Source: Anaerolineales bacterium Chloro_02
GTDB taxonomy: Bacteria > Chloroflexota > Anaerolineae > Anaerolineales > Anaerolineaceae
Direction of reading: 5' to 3'
Assembly: GCA_001603765.1 (NCBI GenBank)
Contig: LUZV01000093.1
Span: 1 to 10,475, forward strand
DNA length: 10,475 bases
In this document: positions 1 through 7,081 of the stretch, piece by piece
How positions within the stretch are numbered: the first letter of the stretch is position 1
How the letters are laid out: every line of letters begins with the position of its first letter
Position numbers and translations under genes: made by a program
The notes under the pieces: generated by a model
Database searches by the model: none
Told to the model about the DNA's origin: nothing
The model's input: only the letters and a program-made list of their open reading frames with translations

Positions 1-497
1 TAAAGCCAGGTCTGCAAAGGATTTTGCTGCTCCTGCATCATGATAACGATCAGGTCTTGCCCGGCATTGTAACCGTGCCAACAATTGATCTCGGTGAAAC
101 CCGGGATTTGCCGAAAAGCAAAACAATCAAAGATCTCAGGTGTCACTTCCCTTGTTGGAACCGGTGTGGAAAATTGCAAGGTGCGGATTGACATTGGGGT
201 GGTAGTCAGGCTTTGTATTTCGTATCCAACCTTCGTTGCTAAATTACTCTCCGACTTAATTCGTTCAGAAATTGCAGTTTGAATGGGAGGGTCAGTCACT
301 TCCTGCAATTGAGTCTGCAGATCTGCCAGATAGTCTTCATTTTGTTTATTCGATGAGTTTGTAACTTTAAATATAGCAACATCCTCGCCAGAAAAAACGT
401 AAACCAATGTTGTAATCGCAAGCATTCCAACAACAAATACTGCAACCACAAATATTACTTTTTGAAGCTTGGTATTGATAATGCATCTTTTATTCAT
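1..497 (-). CDS. Unrecognised membrane-anchored protein, 3' part cut by the window edge
   Basis: An open frame starts at ATG 497-495 and stays open for 165 codons until it leaves the window, so the C-terminus is missing. The start is supported by AGGAG at 503-507, five bases upstream. The N-terminus has a short basic segment (MNKRC) and one long hydrophobic helix at about residues 14-35 (VIFVVAVFVVGMLAITTLVY), with no obvious signal-peptidase site, so a single-pass protein with its bulk outside the cytoplasm is likely. Residues 38-165 are hydrophilic: a glutamine/glutamate-rich stretch at 50-66 that could be helical, then a part with two cysteines (125, 139) and the motif INCWHGYNAGQD. I do not recognise the family. 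Its base composition is more AT-rich than the housekeeping genes. It lies downstream of mutS on the same strand, but 470 nt away and with promoter candidates of its own, so it is probably not part of the alaS-mutS operon. Confidence 0.75.
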   Translation of the reverse strand, partial: MNKRCIINTKLQKVIFVVAVFVVGMLAITTLVYVFSGEDVAIFKVTNSSNKQNEDYLADLQTQLQEVTDPPIQTAISERIKSESNLATKVGYEIQSLTTTPMSIRTLQFSTPVPTREVTPEIFDCFAFRQIPGFTEINCWHGYNAGQDLIVIMMQEQQNPLQTWL

Positions 498-502
498 TAT
501 GG

Positions 503-507
503 CTCCT
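503..507 (-). promoter_or_regulatory. Ribosome binding site of the left-edge membrane protein
   Basis: AGGAG with a 5-nt spacer to ATG 497-495. It fixes the start of the left-edge gene. Its first A is also the last base of a TGA (507-509) that closes the upstream remnant frame, a stop/RBS overlap typical of adjacent genes in one operon. Confidence 0.7.
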
Positions 508-602
508 CATCACGGAGTGTCTGAGTTCCATTTAAAATCGGATGCCCAATTCAAACAATTAGCCAACCTTTCAACAGCGCTTACTGGTAATTAATAGAGT
601 TG

Positions 603-608
603 ATTATA
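603..608 (-). promoter_or_regulatory. Candidate -10 box (TATAAT) upstream of the left-edge gene
   Basis: A perfect TATAAT lies on the minus strand about 105 nt upstream of the ATG at 497. The hexamer 17 nt further upstream (AGTACA) matches the -35 consensus poorly, and there is no TG extension. It is a candidate only on the strength of the -10 element. Confidence 0.25.
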
Positions 609-734
609 CCTGCTTACTCGTTGATTGTACTCTCCGGGGCATCCTCCTCTTTGTTCACATGCTGATGATTGCGTAAGAATAACATAGTAGGCATTTTGGC
701 ACGACTGTGGATGCTACCCTAACCATGGCGATGC

Positions 735-763
735 ATTATAGCCATCGGTATGATGTGTTTCAG
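735..763 (-). promoter_or_regulatory. Candidate sigma-70-type promoter upstream of the left-edge gene
   Basis: On the minus strand CTGAAA (758-763, four of six matches to TTGACA) is followed after exactly 17 nt by a perfect TATAAT (735-740). This is the best-formed promoter between mutS and the left-edge gene. It would give a leader of roughly 230 nt. It lies inside the candidate remnant frame, which fits independent expression of the left-edge gene if the remnant is dead. Confidence 0.35.
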
Positions 764-968
764 GATAAACTTTAGTTAAATGGCTAATGACATACAAATC
801 AGCTAAATTCTTTTGTGACCAGCCGTTAGAACATTTCGAAGGATAACAGCTCCCTTCTTCCGATGGTGGCCAGTAATTTGGGCAGCCATCTGCAGATGTC
901 GCGAGATAAACAAGTGCGGAATGGGAAAATCTTGATAACCGTCAACCTACTCTACTTTTCGAGACTAA

Positions 969-3539
969 CTAATCTTCGGAGAAATACTTCCGCTTCCACT
1001 CGTAAAGCAAATTCAATGCCTGAATGGGTGAAAGTGTTTCGAGGTCGAGCTTCTTGTATGCCTCAATCATTGGGTTGTTCTCCGGGAAGAGCCGCAGTTG
1101 GTCCTGTGTGGCGCTCGCATCAGGCAGTGTCGTACCGGAAGACTGCTCAAGCTGTTTGAGGATCTCGTTGGCACGCGTGATTACCGAGGAGGGCAAACCC
1201 GCCATCTGTGCTACGTGGATGCCGTAGGAGCGGTCAGCCGCGCCCGGTACGATTTTGTGCAAAAAGACGACTGTGCCGTCCGCTTCAGTTACCGCCACGT
1301 TGTAATTGCGCACGCCTGGGTAAAGCTCCGCCAGCTCGGTTAGCTCGTGGTAGTGGGTGGCGAAAAGTGTCAGCGGCTTGAGTTTGGGGTGGCTGTGGAG
1401 GTGCTCAACGATTGCCCAGGCAATGGAAAGCCCGTCATAGGTGCTGGTGCCGCGACCGATCTCATCCAGGATCAACAGACTGCGCGGTGAGGCGTTATTG
1501 AGAATGTTAGCAGTCTCGAGCATTTCTACCATAAACGTAGACTGCCCCTGGTGAATGGCGTCCTGAGCGCCGATCCGCGTGAAAACCCTGTCCACCAAGC
1601 CAATCTCCGCTTCGTCTGCGGGCACAAAACTGCCGATTTGCGCCATCAGAACGATCAGAACCACCTGGCGCAAATAGGTTGACTTACCGCTCATATTTGG
1701 ACCGGTAATCAGGCGGACGATCTCGCCTTCTTCAAAGACGACATCGTTGGGAATGTAGCGCGTGTCGCCGCGCATACGCTCCACTACCGGGTGGCGTCCG
1801 GCAATAATCTTCAAGCCCTTTTCGCCGCTTAGTTGAGGGCGGGCGTATTTGTTGTGCGCCGCGACACTTCCCAAAGAAAGCAGGCAGTCCAGGCTGGCGA
1901 TCGCACGGGCGGTTTTGAGCAGCTCCGCGGATGAGGCGGCGAGCCGCTCGCAAATTTGTTTATAGACCCGCAGTTCCACTTCATGGATTTGCGTTTCAGC
2001 GTTCAGAACCAGCGATTCATACTCTTTCAGTTCAGGGGTAATAAAACGCTCGTTGTTAACCAGGGTTTGCTTGCGGATGTAATTCTCGGGCGCCTGATCC
2101 GCCATGCCGCGCGAGATTTCGATATAGTAGCCGAAGACCTTATTGAAGCCGACTTTTAGAGTTTTTATGCCAGTGCGCTGACGTTCCACGCCTTCAAGTT
2201 GGTTGATCCACTCCCGGGCGTGCCTTGAACTTTCAAGGATGCCGTCCAGTTCGGCGGAAAACCCGGGCTGGATGATGCCGATATTGGCGGTTGTGGCTGG
2301 TGGGTCGTCTGTGATCGCTGCCTCAAGCAAGTCGCGCTCCGCAGAAAAGTCTTCGACCTCTGCCAACAGCGCGCGCAAAGCGGGTTCATCGGCAGGGAGA
2401 AGGGATTTCAGCCGCGGCAGAAGGCGCAGATCTTCCCTCAGCGCCACCAGGTCTCCGGGGCGGGCGCTGGCATTGTTCAGCCGCAGTACGATGCGTTCGA
2501 TATCGTGCAGCTCTGCCAGGTGAACCTCGAGATTCTGCCGAATGACGCCATTCCGGAAGAAAAATTCCACCGCGTCCAGCCTGGCGTTGATCTGCTCAAG
2601 GTCCAGGAGGGGTTTATTAACCCAGGCGCGTAGCATGCGCTTGCCCATTGGCGTTTTGGTGCGGTCCAGCACGCCTAAAAGCGAGCCTTCGGTTTTGTTT
2701 TCACGCAGGGTTTCTGTCAGTTCCAGGTTGCGGCGGGTTTCCGCGTCCAGCACCATGAAATCGTTCAGGCTGTATGTGCTGAAGCTGAAGCGTACCTGAG
2801 CCAAACCTTTTTGGGTTTCCTGGAGGTATTTCAGGAGCGCGCCAACCGCGCGCGCTGCCAGCGGTAAATGCTTTAGACCCAACCCCTCCAAGCTGCTCAC
2901 CTGAAAACGGTCTTTGATCAGCTCCTGCGCGCGACCAGGCTCAAAATACCAGTTGGGGATGGCAGTCAGGCTGCCGTTGATATCCTCTGGTAAGGTCGCG
3001 ATATCCGAAACCAGGATTTCAGCCGGGGAAAGGCGCTTAAGTTCCGCTCGCAGCTGCACAAAAACGTCCTGATCGGTCAATTCAGTCGCGGCAAACTCAC
3101 CGGTGGAAACATCCGCGTAAGCCAACCCAGCGCTGTGTTCAAGAATATAGACGCAGGCAAGGTAGTTGTTGCGCCCGGAAGGGAGCAGGTTCGGTTCGAC
3201 CACCGTGCCGGGGGTGACCACGCGCACAACTTCGCGCGGGAAGAGCCCCTTATCCGGCTGATCGCCAACTTGTTCGCAAATTGCGACGTGGTGCCCTTTT
3301 TCGATCAGCCTGCCGATGTAGTTATCTACCGCGTGGAATGGAATCCCTGCCATCGGGACGCGCACGCCTTTTGCCACCGGGCGGGATGTCAGGACGATAT
3401 CGAGCGCCTCTGCCGTGGCTTTGGCGTCGTCGTCGAAAGTTTCATAAAAATCACCCAGCCTGAAAAAGACAATCGTGTCCGGATATTGCTTTTTGATATC
3501 CAGATACTGCTGACGAAGGGGGGTGATGTCTTGCGGCAT
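969..3539 (-). CDS. mutS: DNA mismatch repair protein MutS
   Basis: Full-length MutS of 856 residues, close to the usual length of about 850. MutS binds base mismatches and small loops as a dimer and, on ATP binding, recruits MutL to start strand excision. Domains in order: the N-terminal mismatch-binding domain with the Phe-X-Glu wedge (F31-Y32-E33 in GDFYETF); connector domain from about 125; core/lever and clamp domains at about 260-560; the ATPase with Walker A GPNMSGKST (613-621), the signature GAQDAIHQGQSTFMVEM (657-673), Walker B LLILDE (688-693), GRGTSTYDG (695-703) and ATH (727-729); and a C-terminal helical dimerisation tail ending at 856. The TAG stop is at 969-971. The start MPQDITPLRQQYLDIK fits the family, although no good Shine-Dalgarno sequence precedes it. 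alaS ends only 3 nt upstream, so translation is probably coupled to alaS. No hairpin-plus-T-tract terminator is visible immediately downstream. Confidence 0.98.
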   Translation of the reverse strand: MPQDITPLRQQYLDIKKQYPDTIVFFRLGDFYETFDDDAKATAEALDIVLTSRPVAKGVRVPMAGIPFHAVDNYIGRLIEKGHHVAICEQVGDQPDKGLFPREVVRVVTPGTVVEPNLLPSGRNNYLACVYILEHSAGLAYADVSTGEFAATELTDQDVFVQLRAELKRLSPAEILVSDIATLPEDINGSLTAIPNWYFEPGRAQELIKDRFQVSSLEGLGLKHLPLAARAVGALLKYLQETQKGLAQVRFSFSTYSLNDFMVLDAETRRNLELTETLRENKTEGSLLGVLDRTKTPMGKRMLRAWVNKPLLDLEQINARLDAVEFFFRNGVIRQNLEVHLAELHDIERIVLRLNNASARPGDLVALREDLRLLPRLKSLLPADEPALRALLAEVEDFSAERDLLEAAITDDPPATTANIGIIQPGFSAELDGILESSRHAREWINQLEGVERQRTGIKTLKVGFNKVFGYYIEISRGMADQAPENYIRKQTLVNNERFITPELKEYESLVLNAETQIHEVELRVYKQICERLAASSAELLKTARAIASLDCLLSLGSVAAHNKYARPQLSGEKGLKIIAGRHPVVERMRGDTRYIPNDVVFEEGEIVRLITGPNMSGKSTYLRQVVLIVLMAQIGSFVPADEAEIGLVDRVFTRIGAQDAIHQGQSTFMVEMLETANILNNASPRSLLILDEIGRGTSTYDGLSIAWAIVEHLHSHPKLKPLTLFATHYHELTELAELYPGVRNYNVAVTEADGTVVFLHKIVPGAADRSYGIHVAQMAGLPSSVITRANEILKQLEQSSGTTLPDASATQDQLRLFPENNPMIEAYKKLDLETLSPIQALNLLYEWKRKYFSED

Positions 3540-3542
3540 GGT

Positions 3543-6275
3543 CTATTTCAGGTTTTCGCGAATGTACGCGGCAACTTGGTCAAGCGCTTCGGAAAGTTTG
3601 CTTGGGTCTTTCCCGCCGGCTTGGGCCATGTCGGGTCGTCCGCCGCCTCCGCCGCCCACCACCGCGGCGATGCGTTTGATCAGGTCGCCTGCTTTAATGC
3701 CCCGATTGATAAGATCGGACGTGACCGCGGCAATTAGCATAGGCTTTTCGTGGTTGACAGTGCCCAAAACCACCACGCCAGAGGGATTTTGTTGGCGGAA
3801 CTGGTCGGCAAGGCTGCGCAGGGCGTCCGCGTCGGCATTGGGGATGATGGCGCTGAGCACGGGAATGCCGGCAATTTGCTGAGTATTTTGTAATTTTTTG
3901 CTGAATTCAGCCTGGGCGCCCTGAACCCGCAGGAGATCGATCTCCTTATGGAGTTCCTTCAGATTTTCGTTCAACATTTTGGTTTTCAGCAGCAGCTCAA
4001 AGGGGCTGGTCTCAAGGAACTCAGCCGCTTTTGCAAGGAGATTGAGGCGTTCGCGCGCCCATTGATAGGCTTTCTCACCGGTTACGGCTTCGATGCGGCG
4101 AATGCCAGCCGCCACGCTCGACTCACTGGTGATATAAAAAGAACCGATTTGAGATGTGTTCTCAAGGTGAGTGCCGCCGCACAGCTCGTAGGAGACGCGT
4201 CCGCGCTCATCGGCAATTTCGACGGTGCGCACCTGGCTGCCGTATTTTTCGCCAAAAAGCGCGATCGCGCCCTCGGCTTTGGCTTCCTCAAGCGATTTTT
4301 CCCGTTTGATTACCGGATACTGCGCGGCAATGAACTGATTGACGAGGGCTTCGATCTGAAGCAGCTCCGAGCTGTTGAGCGCGCGCGGGAAGTTAAAGTC
4401 GAAGCGCATGCGCTCGGGATCGACCGCGGAGCCAGACTGGTGAACTTTATCGCCTAATACCTGGCGCAGCGCGGCGTGCAGCAGGTGCGTGCCGGTGTGA
4501 TTGCGCATAGTCGCAAGGCGCGAGGGTGAATCGACACTCACCAACGCGGACTGATCCACCTGGGGCGTTCCGAGCCGGACTACGCCCGAAAGGACGATCA
4601 AACCTGATACTGGCTTGCTTGCGCTTAATATTTCAACGTCCCAGTCAGGTTTCTCAAGGGAGCCCACCTTGCCCTTATCTCCAACCTGCCCGCCGGATTC
4701 CAAATAAAGCGGACTGTTGGTCAGAATGAGTTCAACCGGATCACCGGCTTGAGCAGAGTCGACCAATTCGCCGTCTTTCAGAATCGCGACCAAAGAAGCA
4801 GAGGTAGAAAGCGCGGTGTAGGGGTCATAATGCACGCCTTCAGCGGGCAGCTTGCCGCGCGCCTGCAGATCGCTTAGGAGATCCGCGTAGAATTCAGTAT
4901 CGTTTCCGTTCATTTCCGCGAAAACCTGTCCCTTGCCCGAGGCTAATTTGTGCGCTTGCATCGCCTGGAAAAATCCTTGTTCGTCCACGCCTAAACCATC
5001 TTCTTCGAGGATGTCCCGGGTGATTTCGAGCGGAAAACCGAGAGTGGAATAGAGATCAAAAGCGGTTTTACCGTCAAGCTGACTTTCACCGCTGGCTTTG
5101 AGGCGCGCTACCAAACCGCGGAGTTCCGCGAAGCCAGCGTCGAGCGTTTCGGCGAAGCGTTTTTCTTCGGATGTTAGCGTTTCTTCAATCAATCCCGCGT
5201 TGGTTTTCAATTCCGGATAGGCAGCCTGATAATTTTCGATCACCAAACGCGCCACGCGAGCCATAAAAGGCTCAGTGAGGTTAAGCTTGCGGGCAAAGCG
5301 GGCGGCACGGCGGATGATCATGCGGCAGACGTAGTTGCGCCCAATATTGCCGGGGATGACGCCGTCGGCAATCAAAAAAGAAGCCGCCCGAACATGATCG
5401 GCAATGACCCGGTAAGGCGTCAGATTGGCAGCGCGTTCAGCGTCGGTCTGACCGGCGATCCTTTGGGTTTCGTCCAGCAGGGGTTTCAGCAGGTCGGTTT
5501 CGTAGTTGCCGCGCACACCCTGGATGATAGAAACGATGCGCTCAAAACCCATACCAGTATCGACATGCCGCTTGGGCAGCGGTAGAAAGTCGGTAGGAGA
5601 GGTGCGGTTGTATTGAATGAAGACGTTGTTCCAGATCTCGACAATGCGCGCGCAGTCGCCATTGACTTTACATTCGTGCCCCGCGACGTGCCGCATATTG
5701 CAGAATTCGGGTCCAAAGTCATAGTGGATCTCACTGCAAGGTCCGCAGGGGCCGGTTTCAGCCATTTCCCAGAAGTTATCCTTGCGCCCACCCTGCAGGA
5801 GGTGTTCAGCCACAAAGCCAGGCTGCGCCAGCCAGACGTCGCGAGCTTCAGTATCGGTGGGCAGGCTGCCCTGGTCGTCCGCGAAATAAGTCGCGTATAG
5901 GCGTTGCGGGTCGAGACCCCACTCTTTGGTCAGGAGCTCCCAGCTCCAGCTGAGCGCCTCGAGTTTGTAATAATCTCCAAAGGACCAGTTGCCTAGCATC
6001 TCAAAGAAAGTGTGGTGGGTGTTATCGCGCCCGACGGTATCGAGGTCGTTATGTTTTCCGGAGACCCGCAGGCATTTTTGGGAGTCGACCGCGCGGGTAT
6101 AGGGGCGGGTCTCGGTGCCCAGGAAGACGTCTTTGAACTGCACCATGCCGGCATTTGTAAAGAGCAGGGTGCTATCGCCGCCGGGGACGAGCGAGGCGCT
6201 GGGGACGACGGTATGCCCGCGCGCCGCGAAAAAATCGATAAAAGATTGACGGACCTGATTGCCGGTTAAAGTCAT
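3543..6275 (-). CDS. alaS: Alanyl-tRNA synthetase
   Basis: Class II synthetase that charges tRNA-Ala and hydrolyses mischarged Ser/Gly-tRNA-Ala; it acts in the cytoplasm. The chosen ATG (6273-6275) gives 910 residues (MTLTGNQVRQSF). It has GGAG at a 6-nt spacing; an in-frame TTG four codons upstream (6285-6287) overlaps that GGAG and is not credible. Visible parts: the aminoacylation core with FTNAGMVQFKD and the motif 2 region (HTFFEMLGNWSFGDYYK, about 87-104), GMGFER motif 3 (241-246), the editing site HTGTH (593-597) and CGGTH (699-703) that bind zinc, and the C-terminal C-Ala domain with the glycine run VGGGGGGRPDMAQAGG (873-888). After GPCGPCSEIHYD there is a Cys/His-rich insertion (C192, H196, H200, C202, C208) that might bind a metal. 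The gene is first in an operon with mutS and lies downstream of the palindromic repeat array. The stop is TAG at 3543-3545. Confidence 0.98.
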   Translation of the reverse strand: MTLTGNQVRQSFIDFFAARGHTVVPSASLVPGGDSTLLFTNAGMVQFKDVFLGTETRPYTRAVDSQKCLRVSGKHNDLDTVGRDNTHHTFFEMLGNWSFGDYYKLEALSWSWELLTKEWGLDPQRLYATYFADDQGSLPTDTEARDVWLAQPGFVAEHLLQGGRKDNFWEMAETGPCGPCSEIHYDFGPEFCNMRHVAGHECKVNGDCARIVEIWNNVFIQYNRTSPTDFLPLPKRHVDTGMGFERIVSIIQGVRGNYETDLLKPLLDETQRIAGQTDAERAANLTPYRVIADHVRAASFLIADGVIPGNIGRNYVCRMIIRRAARFARKLNLTEPFMARVARLVIENYQAAYPELKTNAGLIEETLTSEEKRFAETLDAGFAELRGLVARLKASGESQLDGKTAFDLYSTLGFPLEITRDILEEDGLGVDEQGFFQAMQAHKLASGKGQVFAEMNGNDTEFYADLLSDLQARGKLPAEGVHYDPYTALSTSASLVAILKDGELVDSAQAGDPVELILTNSPLYLESGGQVGDKGKVGSLEKPDWDVEILSASKPVSGLIVLSGVVRLGTPQVDQSALVSVDSPSRLATMRNHTGTHLLHAALRQVLGDKVHQSGSAVDPERMRFDFNFPRALNSSELLQIEALVNQFIAAQYPVIKREKSLEEAKAEGAIALFGEKYGSQVRTVEIADERGRVSYELCGGTHLENTSQIGSFYITSESSVAAGIRRIEAVTGEKAYQWARERLNLLAKAAEFLETSPFELLLKTKMLNENLKELHKEIDLLRVQGAQAEFSKKLQNTQQIAGIPVLSAIIPNADADALRSLADQFRQQNPSGVVVLGTVNHEKPMLIAAVTSDLINRGIKAGDLIKRIAAVVGGGGGGRPDMAQAGGKDPSKLSEALDQVAAYIRENLK

Positions 6276-6281
6276 TTTGAA

Positions 6282-6285
6282 CTCC
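6282..6285 (-). promoter_or_regulatory. Ribosome binding site that decides the alaS start
   Basis: GGAG lies 6 nt upstream of the ATG at 6275. Extending the frame to the TTG at 6287-6285 would place the start codon inside this site, so the ATG is preferred. Confidence 0.75.
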
Positions 6286-6308
6286 AAAATAGGTTAGTTA
6301 ACTTAAAA

Positions 6309-6337
6309 ATTATACATGATTTACCTGGGTCAAAACG
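6309..6337 (-). promoter_or_regulatory. Candidate promoter of alaS-mutS
   Basis: A perfect TATAAT (6309-6314) stands 33 nt upstream of the alaS ATG. TTGACC (6328-6333) is a good -35 hexamer, but the spacer is only 13 nt. At normal 17-nt spacing the hexamer is CGTTTT (6332-6337), a weak match. The -10 box and its short AT-rich leader make this the best promoter candidate for the operon; which -35 element is used is uncertain. The rest of 6338-6430 shows nothing else recognisable. Confidence 0.45.
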
Positions 6338-6437
6338 AGTTCGTATTGTTTGTTGCCTGAGTTAGGTTAATTGGATGGGAGTTTTATTCATGCGACTTTG
6401 GTTTATACGGATAGCTTAACTATTACCAACAATTCCT

Positions 6438-6638
6438 GTAGGGAATGGTCTTGCGCCATTCCGAACGCATCACACACGCCCGTAGGGAATGGTCTTGCGC
6501 CATTCCGAAAGCACCACACGCGCCCGTAGGGAATGGCCTTGCGCCATTCCGAAAGCATCACACGCGCCCGTAGAGAATGGCCTCGCGCCATTCCGAACGC
6601 ACCACACACACCCGTAGGGAATGGCCTTGCGCCATTCC
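6438..6638 (+). repeat. Five tandem family-A REP-like units at 44-nt spacing
   Basis: Five GTAG-footed hairpins start (at the GTAG) at 6438, 6482, 6526, 6570 and 6614, all exactly 44 nt apart. Each is 4 nt foot plus 21 nt hairpin plus a 19-nt linker of the form GAACGCACCACACACGCCC with small changes. The fourth copy has GAATGG preceded by A instead of G at the stem base. No family-B element lies between them, so this block is a head-to-tail expansion of the A half only. Confidence 0.85.
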
Positions 6639-6685
6639 ATAATCCATGGGAACGGGACAAGCCGCGTTCCGCATCACACACGCCC

Positions 6686-6746
6686 GTAGGGAATGGTCTT
6701 GCGCCATTCCGCAAACCGTGGGAACGGGGCAAGCCGCGTTCCCTAC
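6686..6746. repeat. Complete REPIN-like inverted pair 1 (61 nt)
   Basis: The left half is GTAG plus the A hairpin (6690-6710); the right half is the B hairpin (6721-6742) plus CTAC (6743-6746); a 10-nt connector GCAAACCGTG separates them. The outer ends GTAGGGAA and TTCCCTAC are perfect inverted repeats, so the whole unit can fold as one long imperfect hairpin or as two small ones. Confidence 0.75.
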
Positions 6747-6875
6747 GAAAGATTGTTTGATTGCAACGCACTTGTGCTATTCCATAATCCATGGGAACGG
6801 GACAAGCCGCGTTCCCTTCAAAAGATTGTTTGATTGCAATGGCATTGTGCCATTCCGAACGCACCACACACACCC

Positions 6876-6936
6876 GGAGGGAATGGCCTTGTGCCATTCC
6901 GCAAGCCATAGGAACGGGACAAGCCGCGTTCCCTAC
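6876..6936. repeat. Complete REPIN-like inverted pair 2 (61 nt)
   Basis: Same layout and length as the unit at 6686. The left foot is GGAG instead of GTAG, a variant also known among RAYT-associated REPs. The right half ends in CTAC (6933-6936). The connector is GCAAGCCATA. Confidence 0.75.
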
Positions 6937-7020
6937 GAAAGATTGTTTGATTGCAATGCCCTTGCACCATTCCGCAAGCCATAGGAACGGGACGAGTCAT
7001 GTTCCACACCACACACGCCC

Positions 7021-7081
7021 GTAGGGAATGGTCTTGTACCATTCCGTAAGCCATGGGAACGGGACAAGCCGCGTTCCCTAC
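7021..7081. repeat. Complete REPIN-like inverted pair 3 (61 nt)
   Basis: GTAG (7021-7024), A hairpin 7025-7045 with stem GGAATGG/CCATTCC, connector GTAAGCCATG, B hairpin 7056-7077 and CTAC (7078-7081). Length and terminal inverted repeats are the same as in the unit at 6686. Confidence 0.75.

Larger units (their letters stand above)
507..941 (-). pseudogene. Possible decayed gene: 5'-truncated frame with two internal stops
   Basis: One minus-strand frame from 941 to 513 reads as 141 sense codons interrupted only by TAG (714-716) and TAA (591-593). It ends at tandem TGA TGA (510-512, 507-509), directly against the ribosome binding site of the next gene. The three segments are 75, 40 and 26 codons. 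Protein-like stretches include ADGCPNYWPPSEEGSCYP, YPETHHTDGYNASPWLG, CEQRGGCPGEYNQRVSRY and SAVERLANCLNWASDFKW. There is no Met or convincing start in the first segment, and an in-frame TGA (942-944) precedes it, so the 5' end is missing. Cysteine and tryptophan are frequent (7 and 5). I do not recognise the family. The simplest reading is the 3' remnant of a gene that once preceded the left-edge gene and has acquired two nonsense mutations. A chance open frame is a real alternative, because expected stops in DNA of this composition are few enough that two in 143 codons is only moderately unusual. No other gene is seen in 498-968. Confidence 0.38.

Noticed and set aside
863..1159. Plus-strand open frame of 98 codons over the mutS 3' end
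   Set aside because: Most of it is antisense to the conserved MutS C-terminus, and it has no supporting start signal.
3135..3737. Plus-strand open frame of 200 codons
   Set aside because: It lies antisense over the mutS start and alaS end, both of which are certain genes on the minus strand.
6285..6287. TTG start for alaS four codons upstream
   Set aside because: It overlaps the Shine-Dalgarno sequence of the downstream ATG, which matches the usual AlaRS N-terminus.
6276..6430. T-box or other riboswitch leader upstream of alaS
   Set aside because: The leader from the likely -10 box is only about 30 nt, and no T-box motif or terminator/antiterminator pair is visible.
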